This document shows positions 26,537 to 34,911 of a DNA stretch of 64,000 bases, one piece after another. Both the position numbers and the translations under genes were made by a program. How positions within the stretch are numbered: position 1 is the first letter of the stretch; every line of letters starts with the position of its first letter. This DNA is from Pseudarthrobacter sp. NS4 (GTDB lineage Bacteria; Actinomycetota; Actinomycetes; Actinomycetales; Micrococcaceae): positions 1,922,001 to 1,986,000 of the forward strand of contig NZ_CP103288.1 of assembly GCF_024758005.1 (NCBI RefSeq). Reading direction: 5' to 3'. The notes below the pieces were generated by a model. The model searched no databases. It had not been told where the DNA came from and saw only the letters and a list, made by a program, of their open reading frames with translations.

Positions 26537-27073
26537 ATGACCAACCTGACCCAAACCGCCCCGGTCCTCAAGGCCGCGGAGGAGATTGCAACCCTCGAAA
26601 CCGTCCGGGCGTTCCTTTACCGGGAAGCCCGTCTGCTGGACGACCGCCAGTTCGATGAGTGGCTCGAGTGCTACCACCCCGACTCCGAATTCTGGATGCC
26701 GGCCTGGGACGTGGATGACCAGCTGACGCAGGACCCGCAGAACGAGATCTCCCTTATCTACTACGACAACCGCGGCGGCATCGAGGACCGGGTGTTCCGG
26801 ATCAAGACCGACCGGTCTTCGGCCACCTCCCTCCCCGAGCCGCGCACGGGGCACAACATCACGGACGTTGAGGTTTTGGCGAACGACTGCGGCCGGGTCG
26901 AGGTGCGCTTCAACTGGTTCACGCTCTACTTCCGCTACAACACGACGGACACGTACTTCGGCACCAGCTACTACACGATCGACCTTTCCGGCCCGGAGCC
27001 GGTGATCCTGAAGAAGAAGGTAGTCCTGAAGAACGACTACATCCACCACGTGGTGGACGTCTACATGATCTGA
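26537..27073 (+). CDS. benB: benzoate 1,2-dioxygenase, small (beta) subunit
   Basis: A 178-residue beta subunit with the NTF2-like cone fold seen in ring-hydroxylating dioxygenases: FLYREARLLDDRQFDEWLEC at the front, EDRVFRIKTDRS in the middle and VILKKKVVLKNDYI at the end. It supports the alpha-subunit hexamer and has no metal site. 35 bases after benA. Confidence 0.95.
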   Translation: MTNLTQTAPVLKAAEEIATLETVRAFLYREARLLDDRQFDEWLECYHPDSEFWMPAWDVDDQLTQDPQNEISLIYYDNRGGIEDRVFRIKTDRSSATSLPEPRTGHNITDVEVLANDCGRVEVRFNWFTLYFRYNTTDTYFGTSYYTIDLSGPEPVILKKKVVLKNDYIHHVVDVYMI

Positions 27074-27143
27074 CCTGCCCGCAGGGCATGCCACAACTTT
27101 TCCCCGGGACGCGACGACGCGCCCGCCCAGTCAGGAGGACCCC

Positions 27144-28715
27144 ATGGGCCACAAAGTAGCCCTCAGCTTCGAAGACGGCGTCACCAAAGTCATCAAGGTC
27201 GGCGACTATGAGACCGTCATGGACGCGGCCTACAAGGCGCGCATCAACATTCCGTCAGACTGCCGCGACGGCGCCTGCGGCACCTGCAAGGCGTTCTGCG
27301 ATTCCGGTTCCTTCGACCCGGGCGACTACATCGACGACGCCATGACCGAAGAGGAGCTCGAAAAGGGCTACCTGCTGACCTGCCAGGCCGTCCCGGAATC
27401 GGACCTGGCCATCCAGATCCCGGCCACGTCGGAGTCGGCCAAGACGGCGGCGGCCACCTTCAGCTCCACCATCAAGGAGCTCAACCGGCACACGGACTCC
27501 ACGGTGTCCTTCACCCTTGAGGTGGACAACCGGGACGCACTGGCGTTCCTTCCCGGCCAGTACGTCAACCTCAAGGTCCCCGGGACCGACGCCGAGCGCT
27601 CCTACTCCTTCAGCAGCGGCCCCGAGGTGCAGGACACGTCCTTCATGGTCCGTGTCACCCCGCAGGGCGCCATGTCCGAGTACCTGCGCGACCGCGCCGC
27701 AGTAGGCGACTCGATCGACTTCACCGGCCCCTACGGATCGTTCTTCCTGCGGGAGCCCAAGCGGCCCCTGCTGCTTCTGGCCGGCGGCACCGGCCTGGCC
27801 CCGCTCCTGTCCATCCTGGAAAAGCTCTCCGAAAACCCGCCGTCCACCCCGGTCCACCTCATTTACGGCCTCACCCGCGAGGCGGACATCGTGGGCCTGG
27901 ACTGGCTGCGTGCCTACGAGGCTAAGCTGCCCGGCTTCACCTGGGATTACATCGCCTCCGAGCCCGGTACCTCCGCCCCGCACACCGGCTACGTCACCCA
28001 GATCATCGAACCGAAGCACCTTAGCGAAGGCGACGTGGACATCTACCTTTGCGGCCCGCCCCCCATGGTCAATGCCGTCTCCAAGTGGCTGGACACCGAA
28101 GGCATCCAGCCTGCCAACTTCTACTTCGAGCGGTTCGCGCCGAAGGAGACCACCGGAGGCGACGCCGAGACCGGAGTCCCGGCGCCGGCCGAGAAGATCC
28201 AGGCCGAAGGCGACACGATGAGCCGCGGCGAGGCAGTGTCCTCGCTGGAGACCGGCCGGCTGGATTTCCGCAAGGAGGACAGCTTCGTCCAGCTCGACGC
28301 CCGCATGGGCCTGGAGTTGGCGGTCAGTGAACTGCTGCTGGGCCGGCTCAGCGAGGAGCAGCTGCGCCAGTTCCGCCGGCTCGCCGAAGCTACTACGGCG
28401 TCAGTGGACGGCGGGAGCATCAGGGATCCCGAGGAGTTCGCGCGCACCAACGAGGAATTCCACGAGTACCTCTTCATGGTCTGCGACAACCCCATGCTGC
28501 TGGAGTCCTACCGCCGCCTGGATGTGCACGCCCAGATGGCCGCGGTCCTCGAAGCCGGAACGCCGATCTTCGCGCGGGTCACCCAGGACCACCTGGACAT
28601 CGTGGACGCCTTCGAACGAGGTGACAAGGACAGCCTCCGCGCCGTTATCACCGCGCACGCTCACGACGCGAAGGACACCATGGCCGGCGCCATCGACGCC
28701 AAGGCCGCCCTCTGA
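27144..28715 (+). CDS. benC: benzoate dioxygenase reductase with C-terminal FCD-like domain
   Basis: A 523-residue electron-transfer protein. Residues 1-95 are a plant-type ferredoxin (C40, C45, C48, C80). Residues about 105-335 are the FAD/NADH reductase (RSYSFSSGP for FAD, LLAGGTGLAPLLSIL and YLCGPPPMV for NAD). This is where ordinary BenC ends (about 340). A linker and then about residues 380-515 form a helical FCD-type domain: RTNEEFHEYL, VTQDHLDIVDAFERGD and ITAHAHDAK carry the three His expected of its metal site. FCD is the effector domain of FadR-class GntR regulators. Overlaps benD by one base. Confidence 0.93.
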   Translation: MGHKVALSFEDGVTKVIKVGDYETVMDAAYKARINIPSDCRDGACGTCKAFCDSGSFDPGDYIDDAMTEEELEKGYLLTCQAVPESDLAIQIPATSESAKTAAATFSSTIKELNRHTDSTVSFTLEVDNRDALAFLPGQYVNLKVPGTDAERSYSFSSGPEVQDTSFMVRVTPQGAMSEYLRDRAAVGDSIDFTGPYGSFFLREPKRPLLLLAGGTGLAPLLSILEKLSENPPSTPVHLIYGLTREADIVGLDWLRAYEAKLPGFTWDYIASEPGTSAPHTGYVTQIIEPKHLSEGDVDIYLCGPPPMVNAVSKWLDTEGIQPANFYFERFAPKETTGGDAETGVPAPAEKIQAEGDTMSRGEAVSSLETGRLDFRKEDSFVQLDARMGLELAVSELLLGRLSEEQLRQFRRLAEATTASVDGGSIRDPEEFARTNEEFHEYLFMVCDNPMLLESYRRLDVHAQMAAVLEAGTPIFARVTQDHLDIVDAFERGDKDSLRAVITAHAHDAKDTMAGAIDAKAAL

Positions 28716-29542
28716 TGGCAGCGCCGTACGCCGGGCAATTCGTGACCCCCGGCAGGTTCGGCGGCAAGGTCGCCGTCGTCACCGGTGCAGCCCAGGGGAT
28801 CGGCCGGAAAGTGGCCGAACGCATCGGCGCTGAAGGCGGGGCAGTGGTCCTGGTGGACCGCGCGGAACTGGTCCACGACGTGGCCCGCGCCATCGAAGAA
28901 GCCGCCAAGGCCTCCGGTTCCGGGGGCTCGGCCACGTCCGTCGCTGCGGACCTGGAGACCTTCGCCGGTGCTACACAGGCCGTCAAGGCAGCGCTGGCCG
29001 CCCACGCACGCGTGGATGTCCTGGTCAACAATGTGGGCGGCACCATCTGGGCACGCCCCTACGAGGAATACGACGAGGACAAGATCGAGAAGGAGATCCG
29101 CCGCTCGCTATTCCCTACCCTCTGGAGCTGCCGGGCGGTGCTGCCGGCGATGCTGGAACAGGAGTCGGGGACCATCGTCAACGTGTCCTCGGTGGCCACC
29201 CGCGGCATGCACCGCGTCCCGTACGCCGCGGCAAAGGGCGGCGTCAACGCCCTGACCCAGGCCTTGGCCATGGAGGTGGCTGGCCGGGGCATCCGCGTAG
29301 TCGCCACCGCGCCGGGCGGCACCGAGGCGCCGCCGCGGAAGGTCAAGCGCGGGCCGGAAGCCCAATCCGCCACCGAGAAGGCCTGGTACCAGGTGATCGT
29401 GGACCAGACCGTGGAATCGTCCTTCATGAAGCGCTACGGCACCCTTGACGAGCAGGCCGCGCCCATCGTCTTCCTCGCCTCCGACGAAGCGTCCTACCTC
29501 ACCGGCAGCATCCTCCCGGTGGCCGGCGGGGACCTGGGGTAG
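28715..29542 (+). CDS. benD: benzoate diol dehydrogenase (1,6-dihydroxycyclohexadiene carboxylate dehydrogenase)
   Basis: A 275-residue short-chain dehydrogenase. The NAD motif is VVTGAAQGIGRKVAERIG; NNVGG follows; the catalytic Ser and YxxxK are in VNVSSVATRG and YAAAKGG. It oxidises and decarboxylates the BenABC diol to catechol, the CatA substrate. The TGATG overlap with benC indicates coupled translation. Confidence 0.94.
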   Translation: MAAPYAGQFVTPGRFGGKVAVVTGAAQGIGRKVAERIGAEGGAVVLVDRAELVHDVARAIEEAAKASGSGGSATSVAADLETFAGATQAVKAALAAHARVDVLVNNVGGTIWARPYEEYDEDKIEKEIRRSLFPTLWSCRAVLPAMLEQESGTIVNVSSVATRGMHRVPYAAAKGGVNALTQALAMEVAGRGIRVVATAPGGTEAPPRKVKRGPEAQSATEKAWYQVIVDQTVESSFMKRYGTLDEQAAPIVFLASDEASYLTGSILPVAGGDLG

Positions 29543-29596
29543 CCCGTGGACCCCCGCCGGAAGGGGCGGGCAGGCAGCTCCGGTAGACTTGCGGCC

Positions 29597-32428
29597 ATGA
29601 CTGCGAGGTCCGCCCAGGGCGATATCGGTGCGGATTCGCCGCTGGTAGGCCGCGATGCGGTGTTCGGGGAGCTCCTGGAAATCGTCCGCACGGTCCGCAA
29701 GGGCAAGGTGGCCACCGTGGTCCTCACCGGCCCCTCGGGTTGCGGAAAAACCGCCGTGCTGGAGTCCTTCCTGGAGCATTGCCGCACGGGCGCGCGCGGC
29801 GTCGGCGTCCTCTCTGCCATGGGCGATGAGTGGGAAGCGCAGTTCGCGCTCGCCGGATACTCCCAGCTCATGCTCACCTCGCCGCTGCGTTCGGCAAAGG
29901 CGTACGACGGCGGTCCGCACCTTCCGGCGACGCCCGTCGCCGCCCTGAGTGCGGACCAGGTGGTCAATTACGCGTCGACGCTGAGCACCCACCTCGAAGG
30001 GCTGCAGTCACACGGAAGCGTGGTGGTCGCCGTCGACGACGTCCACAAGCTGGACGTGGAAAGCCTGCGCATCCTCACGTTCGTCATGCGCCGGCTGCAT
30101 GGCAAGCGGATCCTTTTCCTGCTCACGCTGAACCCCGCGGATGCGCCACGCATCCCCGCCGGCGTCCTGGATTTCCTGACCGGGCACCAGGTGGTCCGGA
30201 TCCCGATGGAGCCGTTCACCGCGCAGCAGGTCCAGGAAGTGGCCCGGCGCCTGCACGGCATCGACCTCAGCGTCACCGCGGCGCACGGGCTGGTCCGGCA
30301 CACGGGCGGCCTGCCGCAGCCCGTGGTAGAGCTGCTGCGCGAGCTGCCCGCGGAAACCTGGCTGGCCTGGTTCCCGTCGCTGCCGCCCACCTCCCGGCTG
30401 CGCGCCAGGGTGCACAGCGTCCTGGATGCCGCCTCGCCCGGACTCGTCGCCGTCGCCGAAGCCGCGTCCGTGCTGGGCCGCAGTGCGGGGCTGTCGGAAG
30501 TAGCCTCCGTCAGCGGAGTGGAGTCCGTCCTCGAAGCCCTGGACGAAGGACACCGCGCCGGCCTCCTGCGGCTGTCCGTGGACCAGGCGCGCTCCGCCGT
30601 CGTGTTCGTTGAACCCGGCACCGCCGAAGCGATTTACGAGCAGATCGTTCCCAGCCGCCGCATCGCGCTGCACCGCCTGGCCGCGGAGGCCGTGGAGCCG
30701 GAGGGCGAAAAGCTGGGGCACTGGGTCTCGGCAACGCCCGCCGCGGACCAGGCGCTCGCCGAAGAACTCGAGGATTTTGCCAACCGCCAAGCGGCCGTGG
30801 GGGCATGGCAGGACGTGGCGACGGCATTGTTTTCCGCGTCCCGCCTGTCGTTGGACATCCGGTCGCGCAACGACCGGCTCCTGCGCGCAGTCGACGCCCT
30901 GGTGGGGGCCGGCAATGTTGCCGAGGCGCAGACCTGGTCCGCCGCCGTCGACGCCCTGCCTCCCTCGCCGCTGCGCTCCTCCGTGCTGGGCTACCTGTCC
31001 ACCGTGTCCGGCCAGAACGACAGCGCCCAAAGCCAGCTGGAAATGGCGTGGCGCACCAGCAACCCGGAGCGCGAACCCAAGGCGGCAGCCCAGGTGGCGC
31101 AGCGTTTTGTCCTGCACGGGGTGGCATCCTGGGACGGGCCGATGATCACCGGCTGGGCGGAACGTGCCATGTCGCTGACCGAGCCCGGAACGCCCGCCCA
31201 TGTCGAGTCGGAAGCCATCTATGGCCTGGGTCTGTATGCCAGGGGCCGTCTGGGGGAGGCAGAGGCCTCGTACCAGCGCGCGTTCGGCCACGCCGCCGAG
31301 AATGCGCAGAAACAGCGCGTGCAGATGGGTGCCGGCTGGCTGGCGCTGAGGATGGACAACGTCGAATCGGCCCTGGCGAACTTTGAGTCGGCGGCCCCCA
31401 CCGAGTACCGGGGCGGGTCGTTGCGGATTTCCCTGTGGGCCGAGGCATGGCTGGCCCGCACGCACCTGGTCCTCGGAAACTGGGACGCCGCTGCGGCCAC
31501 CATAGCCCGTTCCAGTGTCCGCCTGGAAACTTCCCGGATGCCCCTGATCCGGCCTCTGCTGTACTGGACCGCGGCCGAGCTCTGGTCCATGCGAGGGGAC
31601 TGGGACCGTGCCCGCTACTACGTTTCGCAGGCCGCGGTCCAGCCGGGCACCTACCGGGCAATGCAGGTGCCGGCCAGCCTGGCGCGGGCCCGGTTCCACG
31701 AGGCGCGCGCTGACTATGAGAGCGCCCTGGCCGTGCTGCAGCCACTGACCGAGCTGGACCCGTGGACCGAGGACCGCGTGTCCTTTTGGCCGTGGCAGGA
31801 CACGTACGTCAACGCCTTGGTAATGACGGATCAGCTGGATACCGCTGAAGCATTCCTGACGTCCTTCGAGGGGCTGCGGCGCGAGCGCGAAATCCCGTCG
31901 GACATGGCACGGATGGCGTGGGCGCGGGGCCGGCTGCTCGCGGCCCAGGGGGACCCCGACGCGGCCCGGGCGCATTTCGAGGCCGCCCTGGGCCACCTCC
32001 GCGGGCTCAACCGGCCCTACCTGCGGGCCCGGATCAGTTTTGCCTTCGGGCAGAGCATGCGCCGCGCCGGGAAGCGGCGGCTGGCGTCTTCGGTGCTGCG
32101 TGCGGCGAGGGACCTCTACGACTCATTGGGCGCGGCCACCTATGTGGAGCGCTGCGACAGGGAACTCAAGGCGACCGGTCTCGACGTCGGAAATTTCCCC
32201 GACCCTTCCGACACGGTGCTCACCGCCGCCCGGGACCATCACATCCAGCTCACGGCGCAGGAGCAGGCGGTGGCCGAGCTCGTGGCCGGGGGTGCCACCA
32301 ACAAGGAGGCCGCCCGCGCCCTGTTCCTCGCGGAGAAGACCGTGCAGTACCACCTCACGCGGCTCTACCGGAAGATGGGCATCCGCTCCCGCAGCGAACT
32401 AGCCGCCGCGTTCCGGGCCAAGGACTGA
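29597..32428 (+). CDS. benR: large ATP-binding LuxR-type (LAL) regulator of the ben cluster
   Basis: About 943 residues. An N-terminal AAA/STAND ATPase has a Walker A (LTGPSGCGKTAVLESF) and a Walker B-like VVVAVDDVH. A long helical, TPR-like middle follows, and the C-terminus is a LuxR helix-turn-helix (LTAQEQAVAELVAGGATNKE, then KTVQYHLTRLYRKMGIRS). It is likely the activator of benABCD, as in other actinobacteria. ATG 29597 is chosen over a GTG at 29546; neither has a strong site. The symbol is by context; it is unrelated to the AraC-type BenR of Pseudomonas. Confidence 0.85.
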   Translation: MTARSAQGDIGADSPLVGRDAVFGELLEIVRTVRKGKVATVVLTGPSGCGKTAVLESFLEHCRTGARGVGVLSAMGDEWEAQFALAGYSQLMLTSPLRSAKAYDGGPHLPATPVAALSADQVVNYASTLSTHLEGLQSHGSVVVAVDDVHKLDVESLRILTFVMRRLHGKRILFLLTLNPADAPRIPAGVLDFLTGHQVVRIPMEPFTAQQVQEVARRLHGIDLSVTAAHGLVRHTGGLPQPVVELLRELPAETWLAWFPSLPPTSRLRARVHSVLDAASPGLVAVAEAASVLGRSAGLSEVASVSGVESVLEALDEGHRAGLLRLSVDQARSAVVFVEPGTAEAIYEQIVPSRRIALHRLAAEAVEPEGEKLGHWVSATPAADQALAEELEDFANRQAAVGAWQDVATALFSASRLSLDIRSRNDRLLRAVDALVGAGNVAEAQTWSAAVDALPPSPLRSSVLGYLSTVSGQNDSAQSQLEMAWRTSNPEREPKAAAQVAQRFVLHGVASWDGPMITGWAERAMSLTEPGTPAHVESEAIYGLGLYARGRLGEAEASYQRAFGHAAENAQKQRVQMGAGWLALRMDNVESALANFESAAPTEYRGGSLRISLWAEAWLARTHLVLGNWDAAAATIARSSVRLETSRMPLIRPLLYWTAAELWSMRGDWDRARYYVSQAAVQPGTYRAMQVPASLARARFHEARADYESALAVLQPLTELDPWTEDRVSFWPWQDTYVNALVMTDQLDTAEAFLTSFEGLRREREIPSDMARMAWARGRLLAAQGDPDAARAHFEAALGHLRGLNRPYLRARISFAFGQSMRRAGKRRLASSVLRAARDLYDSLGAATYVERCDRELKATGLDVGNFPDPSDTVLTAARDHHIQLTAQEQAVAELVAGGATNKEAARALFLAEKTVQYHLTRLYRKMGIRSRSELAAAFRAKD

Positions 32429-32446
32429 CCGGAACGCGGCGTTTTT
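32405..32446 (+). terminator. intrinsic terminator overlapping the regulator's 3' end
   Basis: GCCGCGTTCCGG (32405-32416) pairs perfectly with CCGGAACGCGGC (32429-32440), followed by GTTTTT. The left arm is inside the last codons of the LuxR-type gene. It separates this unit from the convergent catC. Confidence 0.85.
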
Positions 32447-32457
32447 GGTTCGGGTCC

Positions 32458-32736
32458 CTACTTGACGTCGGAGGGATGCTTGGCCAGCGGCACCACCGAG
32501 ATCTCCATGTACGGGAACAATGGAAGGTTCTGCAGGATGTCGTGGAGTTCGTCGTTGGAGTCAACGTCGAAGATCGAATAGTTGGCGTATTCACCCACCA
32601 CGCGCCAGATTTCCGGCCACTTCCCCGAGCACTGCAGTTCCTGCGAGTAGGCCTTCTCCTTCGCCTTGATCCCGGCCGCCTCGGAGGCGGGCAGGTCTGC
32701 CGGCAGTTTCACGTCCATGTGGACCAGGTACTTCAC
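32458..32736 (-). CDS. catC: muconolactone delta-isomerase
   Basis: A 92-residue protein with the CatC pattern: YLVHMDVKLPADLP at the start, KEKAYSQELQCSGKWPEIWR in the middle and PLFPYMEISVVPLAKHPSD at the end. It converts muconolactone to 3-oxoadipate enol-lactone and forms a decamer. Start is GTG 32736 with AAAGGAAA upstream. Last gene of catR-catB-catC. Confidence 0.95.
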   Translation of the reverse strand: MKYLVHMDVKLPADLPASEAAGIKAKEKAYSQELQCSGKWPEIWRVVGEYANYSIFDVDSNDELHDILQNLPLFPYMEISVVPLAKHPSDVK

Positions 32737-32763
32737 TGGGTTTCCTTTCGTGGAAGGGGTGGC

Positions 32764-33867
32764 TTAGCGGTCGCGGCGGTAGCGCTCGAGCTTTTCGTCG
32801 TTCACCCCGGTGCCCACGCCGGGGCCTTCGGGGACGCGGATGCGCCCGTCGATGATCTGCAGCGGTTCGGCCAGCAGGTCGTCCGTCATGTCCAGGTAGT
32901 TGGACAGTTCCGCGGCGCGCTTGGCGGTGTGGGCGAAGGCGGCGCCAAACACCACGGAAGCCACGGTGCCCACCTGGGTGTCGATCTGGTTGCCGATGTA
33001 GACGTCGATGCCCATCCCCTCGGCCATTCCCACGATCTTGGCGGCCTCGGTGAACCCGGAGCGGGCCGTCTTGACCGCCAGCAGGTTGGCCCCGCCGTTG
33101 AGGATTTCCTTGGCGGCTTCGCCGAGGTTGGGGGCGGATTCATCCGCTGCGATGGGGATGGGGGAGTTGGCCACCAGCCGGCGGCGGCCCAGGATTTCGC
33201 GGGCGTCATCCGGTTCCTCAAGGAACTGCAGGCCCAGGTCCGCGGTGCGGCGGAGCACTTCGGCGGCCTCGTTCGCGGACCAGCCCCGGTTGGCGTCCAT
33301 GTACAGTTCGGCGTTCTGGCCGAGGCCCTCGCGCAGCACGCGTGCCGCGTCTATGTCCAGGTGGATGGGGCGGCGGCCGGTCTTCAGCTTGAACGTGTTG
33401 ATGCCGTAGGTTTCGCGGAACTCCAGGGCCAGGGCGAGCAGTTCCTGCGCTGGCTTGAAGCCGAGCATGTGGGAGACCCGCAGTGAGTCGGTGTAGCCGC
33501 CCAGCAGTTTGGTGACGGGCTGTCCCAGCGTCTTGCCGATGACGTCCCACACAGCGATATCCACGGCGCCCTTGGCGGTCTGGTTGTGGATGGTCCGGTA
33601 GAGGATCTCCTGGATCTTCTCCCGGTCAAAGATGTCGACGCCGATCAGTTGCGGAGCGAACACGTCCTGCACCACCGCGACGATGGACTTTTGCGTCTCA
33701 CCGTAGGTGTACGGACGCGGCGGGGTGTCCGCGATGCCCACCACGCCGTCGTCCGTGCGGAGGCGGACCAGCACATGGTCGGCTTCGTGGACGGACCCGG
33801 AGGCGAAATGCAGCGGGTGGCGGTAGGGGATCGAGTAGGGAATCGCCTCAATGGCTGCGATTTTCAT
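32764..33867 (-). CDS. catB: muconate cycloisomerase
   Basis: A 367-residue enolase-superfamily enzyme turning cis,cis-muconate into muconolactone. The catalytic KxK is in TFKLKTGRRP (about residue 160-165); metal ligands lie in MDANRGW, EEPDD and AADESAP; the second Lys is in LAVKTARSGF. The ATG overlaps the catR stop by 4 bases. Confidence 0.94.
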   Translation of the reverse strand: MKIAAIEAIPYSIPYRHPLHFASGSVHEADHVLVRLRTDDGVVGIADTPPRPYTYGETQKSIVAVVQDVFAPQLIGVDIFDREKIQEILYRTIHNQTAKGAVDIAVWDVIGKTLGQPVTKLLGGYTDSLRVSHMLGFKPAQELLALALEFRETYGINTFKLKTGRRPIHLDIDAARVLREGLGQNAELYMDANRGWSANEAAEVLRRTADLGLQFLEEPDDAREILGRRRLVANSPIPIAADESAPNLGEAAKEILNGGANLLAVKTARSGFTEAAKIVGMAEGMGIDVYIGNQIDTQVGTVASVVFGAAFAHTAKRAAELSNYLDMTDDLLAEPLQIIDGRIRVPEGPGVGTGVNDEKLERYRRDR

Positions 33868-34784
33868 GAAGGGGAAAACCTTTCGTCAGTGGGAAGCGGT
33901 TCATGCCCTGGCGCGGTGGCCGCCACGACGACGTCCAGGAAGTTGTGCAGCAGGGCGGAGCGGTGGCCGCGGAGCCAGGCCACGGCGAGTTCCACGGGAG
34001 GTGCGTTTTCGATCTCCCGGTAAGCGACGCCGTCGAGCTGGAAAGCCCGGACCCGGGACGGCATGACTGCCACCCCGCCCCCGGCGGCCACGAAGGCGAG
34101 CATGGTGGAGGTTTCACCTACCACCTGGGTGATGCGCGGCTGGAAGCCGGCCTGGCGGCAGAGGTCCGAGGTGATGCGGTACAGGACGGATTCGGGTGCA
34201 TAGCTGATGAAGTCCTGGTCCTGGAGTTCGTGCATCGCCACCGGCTTGTCCTCGGCCAGGGCGCTGAACGAGGGGACTGCGACGACGAGCGGTTCCTGGT
34301 CGACGACGCGGTAGTCGATCTCCTGGGAGGCGACGGGCGGGCGGAGGAGCGCGGCATCCAGCGTACCGTCCCGGAGCCCGGCTTCCATGGACGGGGTAAG
34401 CATCTCGCCATTCAATGCCAGCGACAGACCCGGCAGCATCTGCTTGGCCAGGCGCGCGATCTGCGGCATCACGCCGTAGGTGGCCGATCCCGAGAAGCCG
34501 ACCCGAAGGACGCCCGTGGCTCCCTTGCCCACCTGGTACACGTCCGCCTTCAGGGTTTCCATGTCATTGACGATCTGCCGCCCGCGGTCCAGCAGGAGTT
34601 CGCCGGCCGCGGTGAGGTCCACGCGGCGGGTGGTGCGGTTAAGCAGCCGGACCCCCAGCTGTTCCTCGAGCTGGCGGATCTGCTGGGAGAGGGGCGGCTG
34701 GGCCATGTGGAGGCGTTTGGCCGCCCTGCCGAAGTGCCGTTCTTCCGCCACCGCAATGAAATAGTTCAGCTGCCGGATGTCCAC
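33864..34784 (-). CDS. catR: LysR-family regulator CatR
   Basis: A 306-residue LysR-type regulator. The helix-turn-helix is in residues 1-60 (LNYFIAVAEERHFGRAAKRL, then PPLSQQIRQLEEQLGVRLL); the periplasmic-binding-like effector domain follows. CatR/BenM homologues respond to muconate. Unusually, it is in the same direction as, and overlaps, catB, rather than divergent from it, so it may regulate its own operon from the 34785-34911 spacer. Confidence 0.88.
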   Translation of the reverse strand: MDIRQLNYFIAVAEERHFGRAAKRLHMAQPPLSQQIRQLEEQLGVRLLNRTTRRVDLTAAGELLLDRGRQIVNDMETLKADVYQVGKGATGVLRVGFSGSATYGVMPQIARLAKQMLPGLSLALNGEMLTPSMEAGLRDGTLDAALLRPPVASQEIDYRVVDQEPLVVAVPSFSALAEDKPVAMHELQDQDFISYAPESVLYRITSDLCRQAGFQPRITQVVGETSTMLAFVAAGGGVAVMPSRVRAFQLDGVAYREIENAPPVELAVAWLRGHRSALLHNFLDVVVAATAPGHEPLPTDERFSPS

Positions 34785-34911
34785 TGTGCTGCCCTCCCAC
34801 GCGCCCTGCCAAGGGTCGGCCCTGGACGACTATTGATTCAAAGAATAACCCTAAAAGTACTTACTAGTGCATTTCTTCGACTCAATGACGTTCAGGGCAG
34901 ACCGCTGTGCG

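Noticed and set aside
30008..31996. 662-codon minus-strand frame
   Set aside because: Antisense of the LAL regulator gene; Gly/Arg/Gln-rich shadow composition typical of GC-rich DNA.
31918..33486. 522-codon plus-strand frame
   Set aside because: It spans the regulator's end, a terminator, and antisense of catC and catB; no family pattern.
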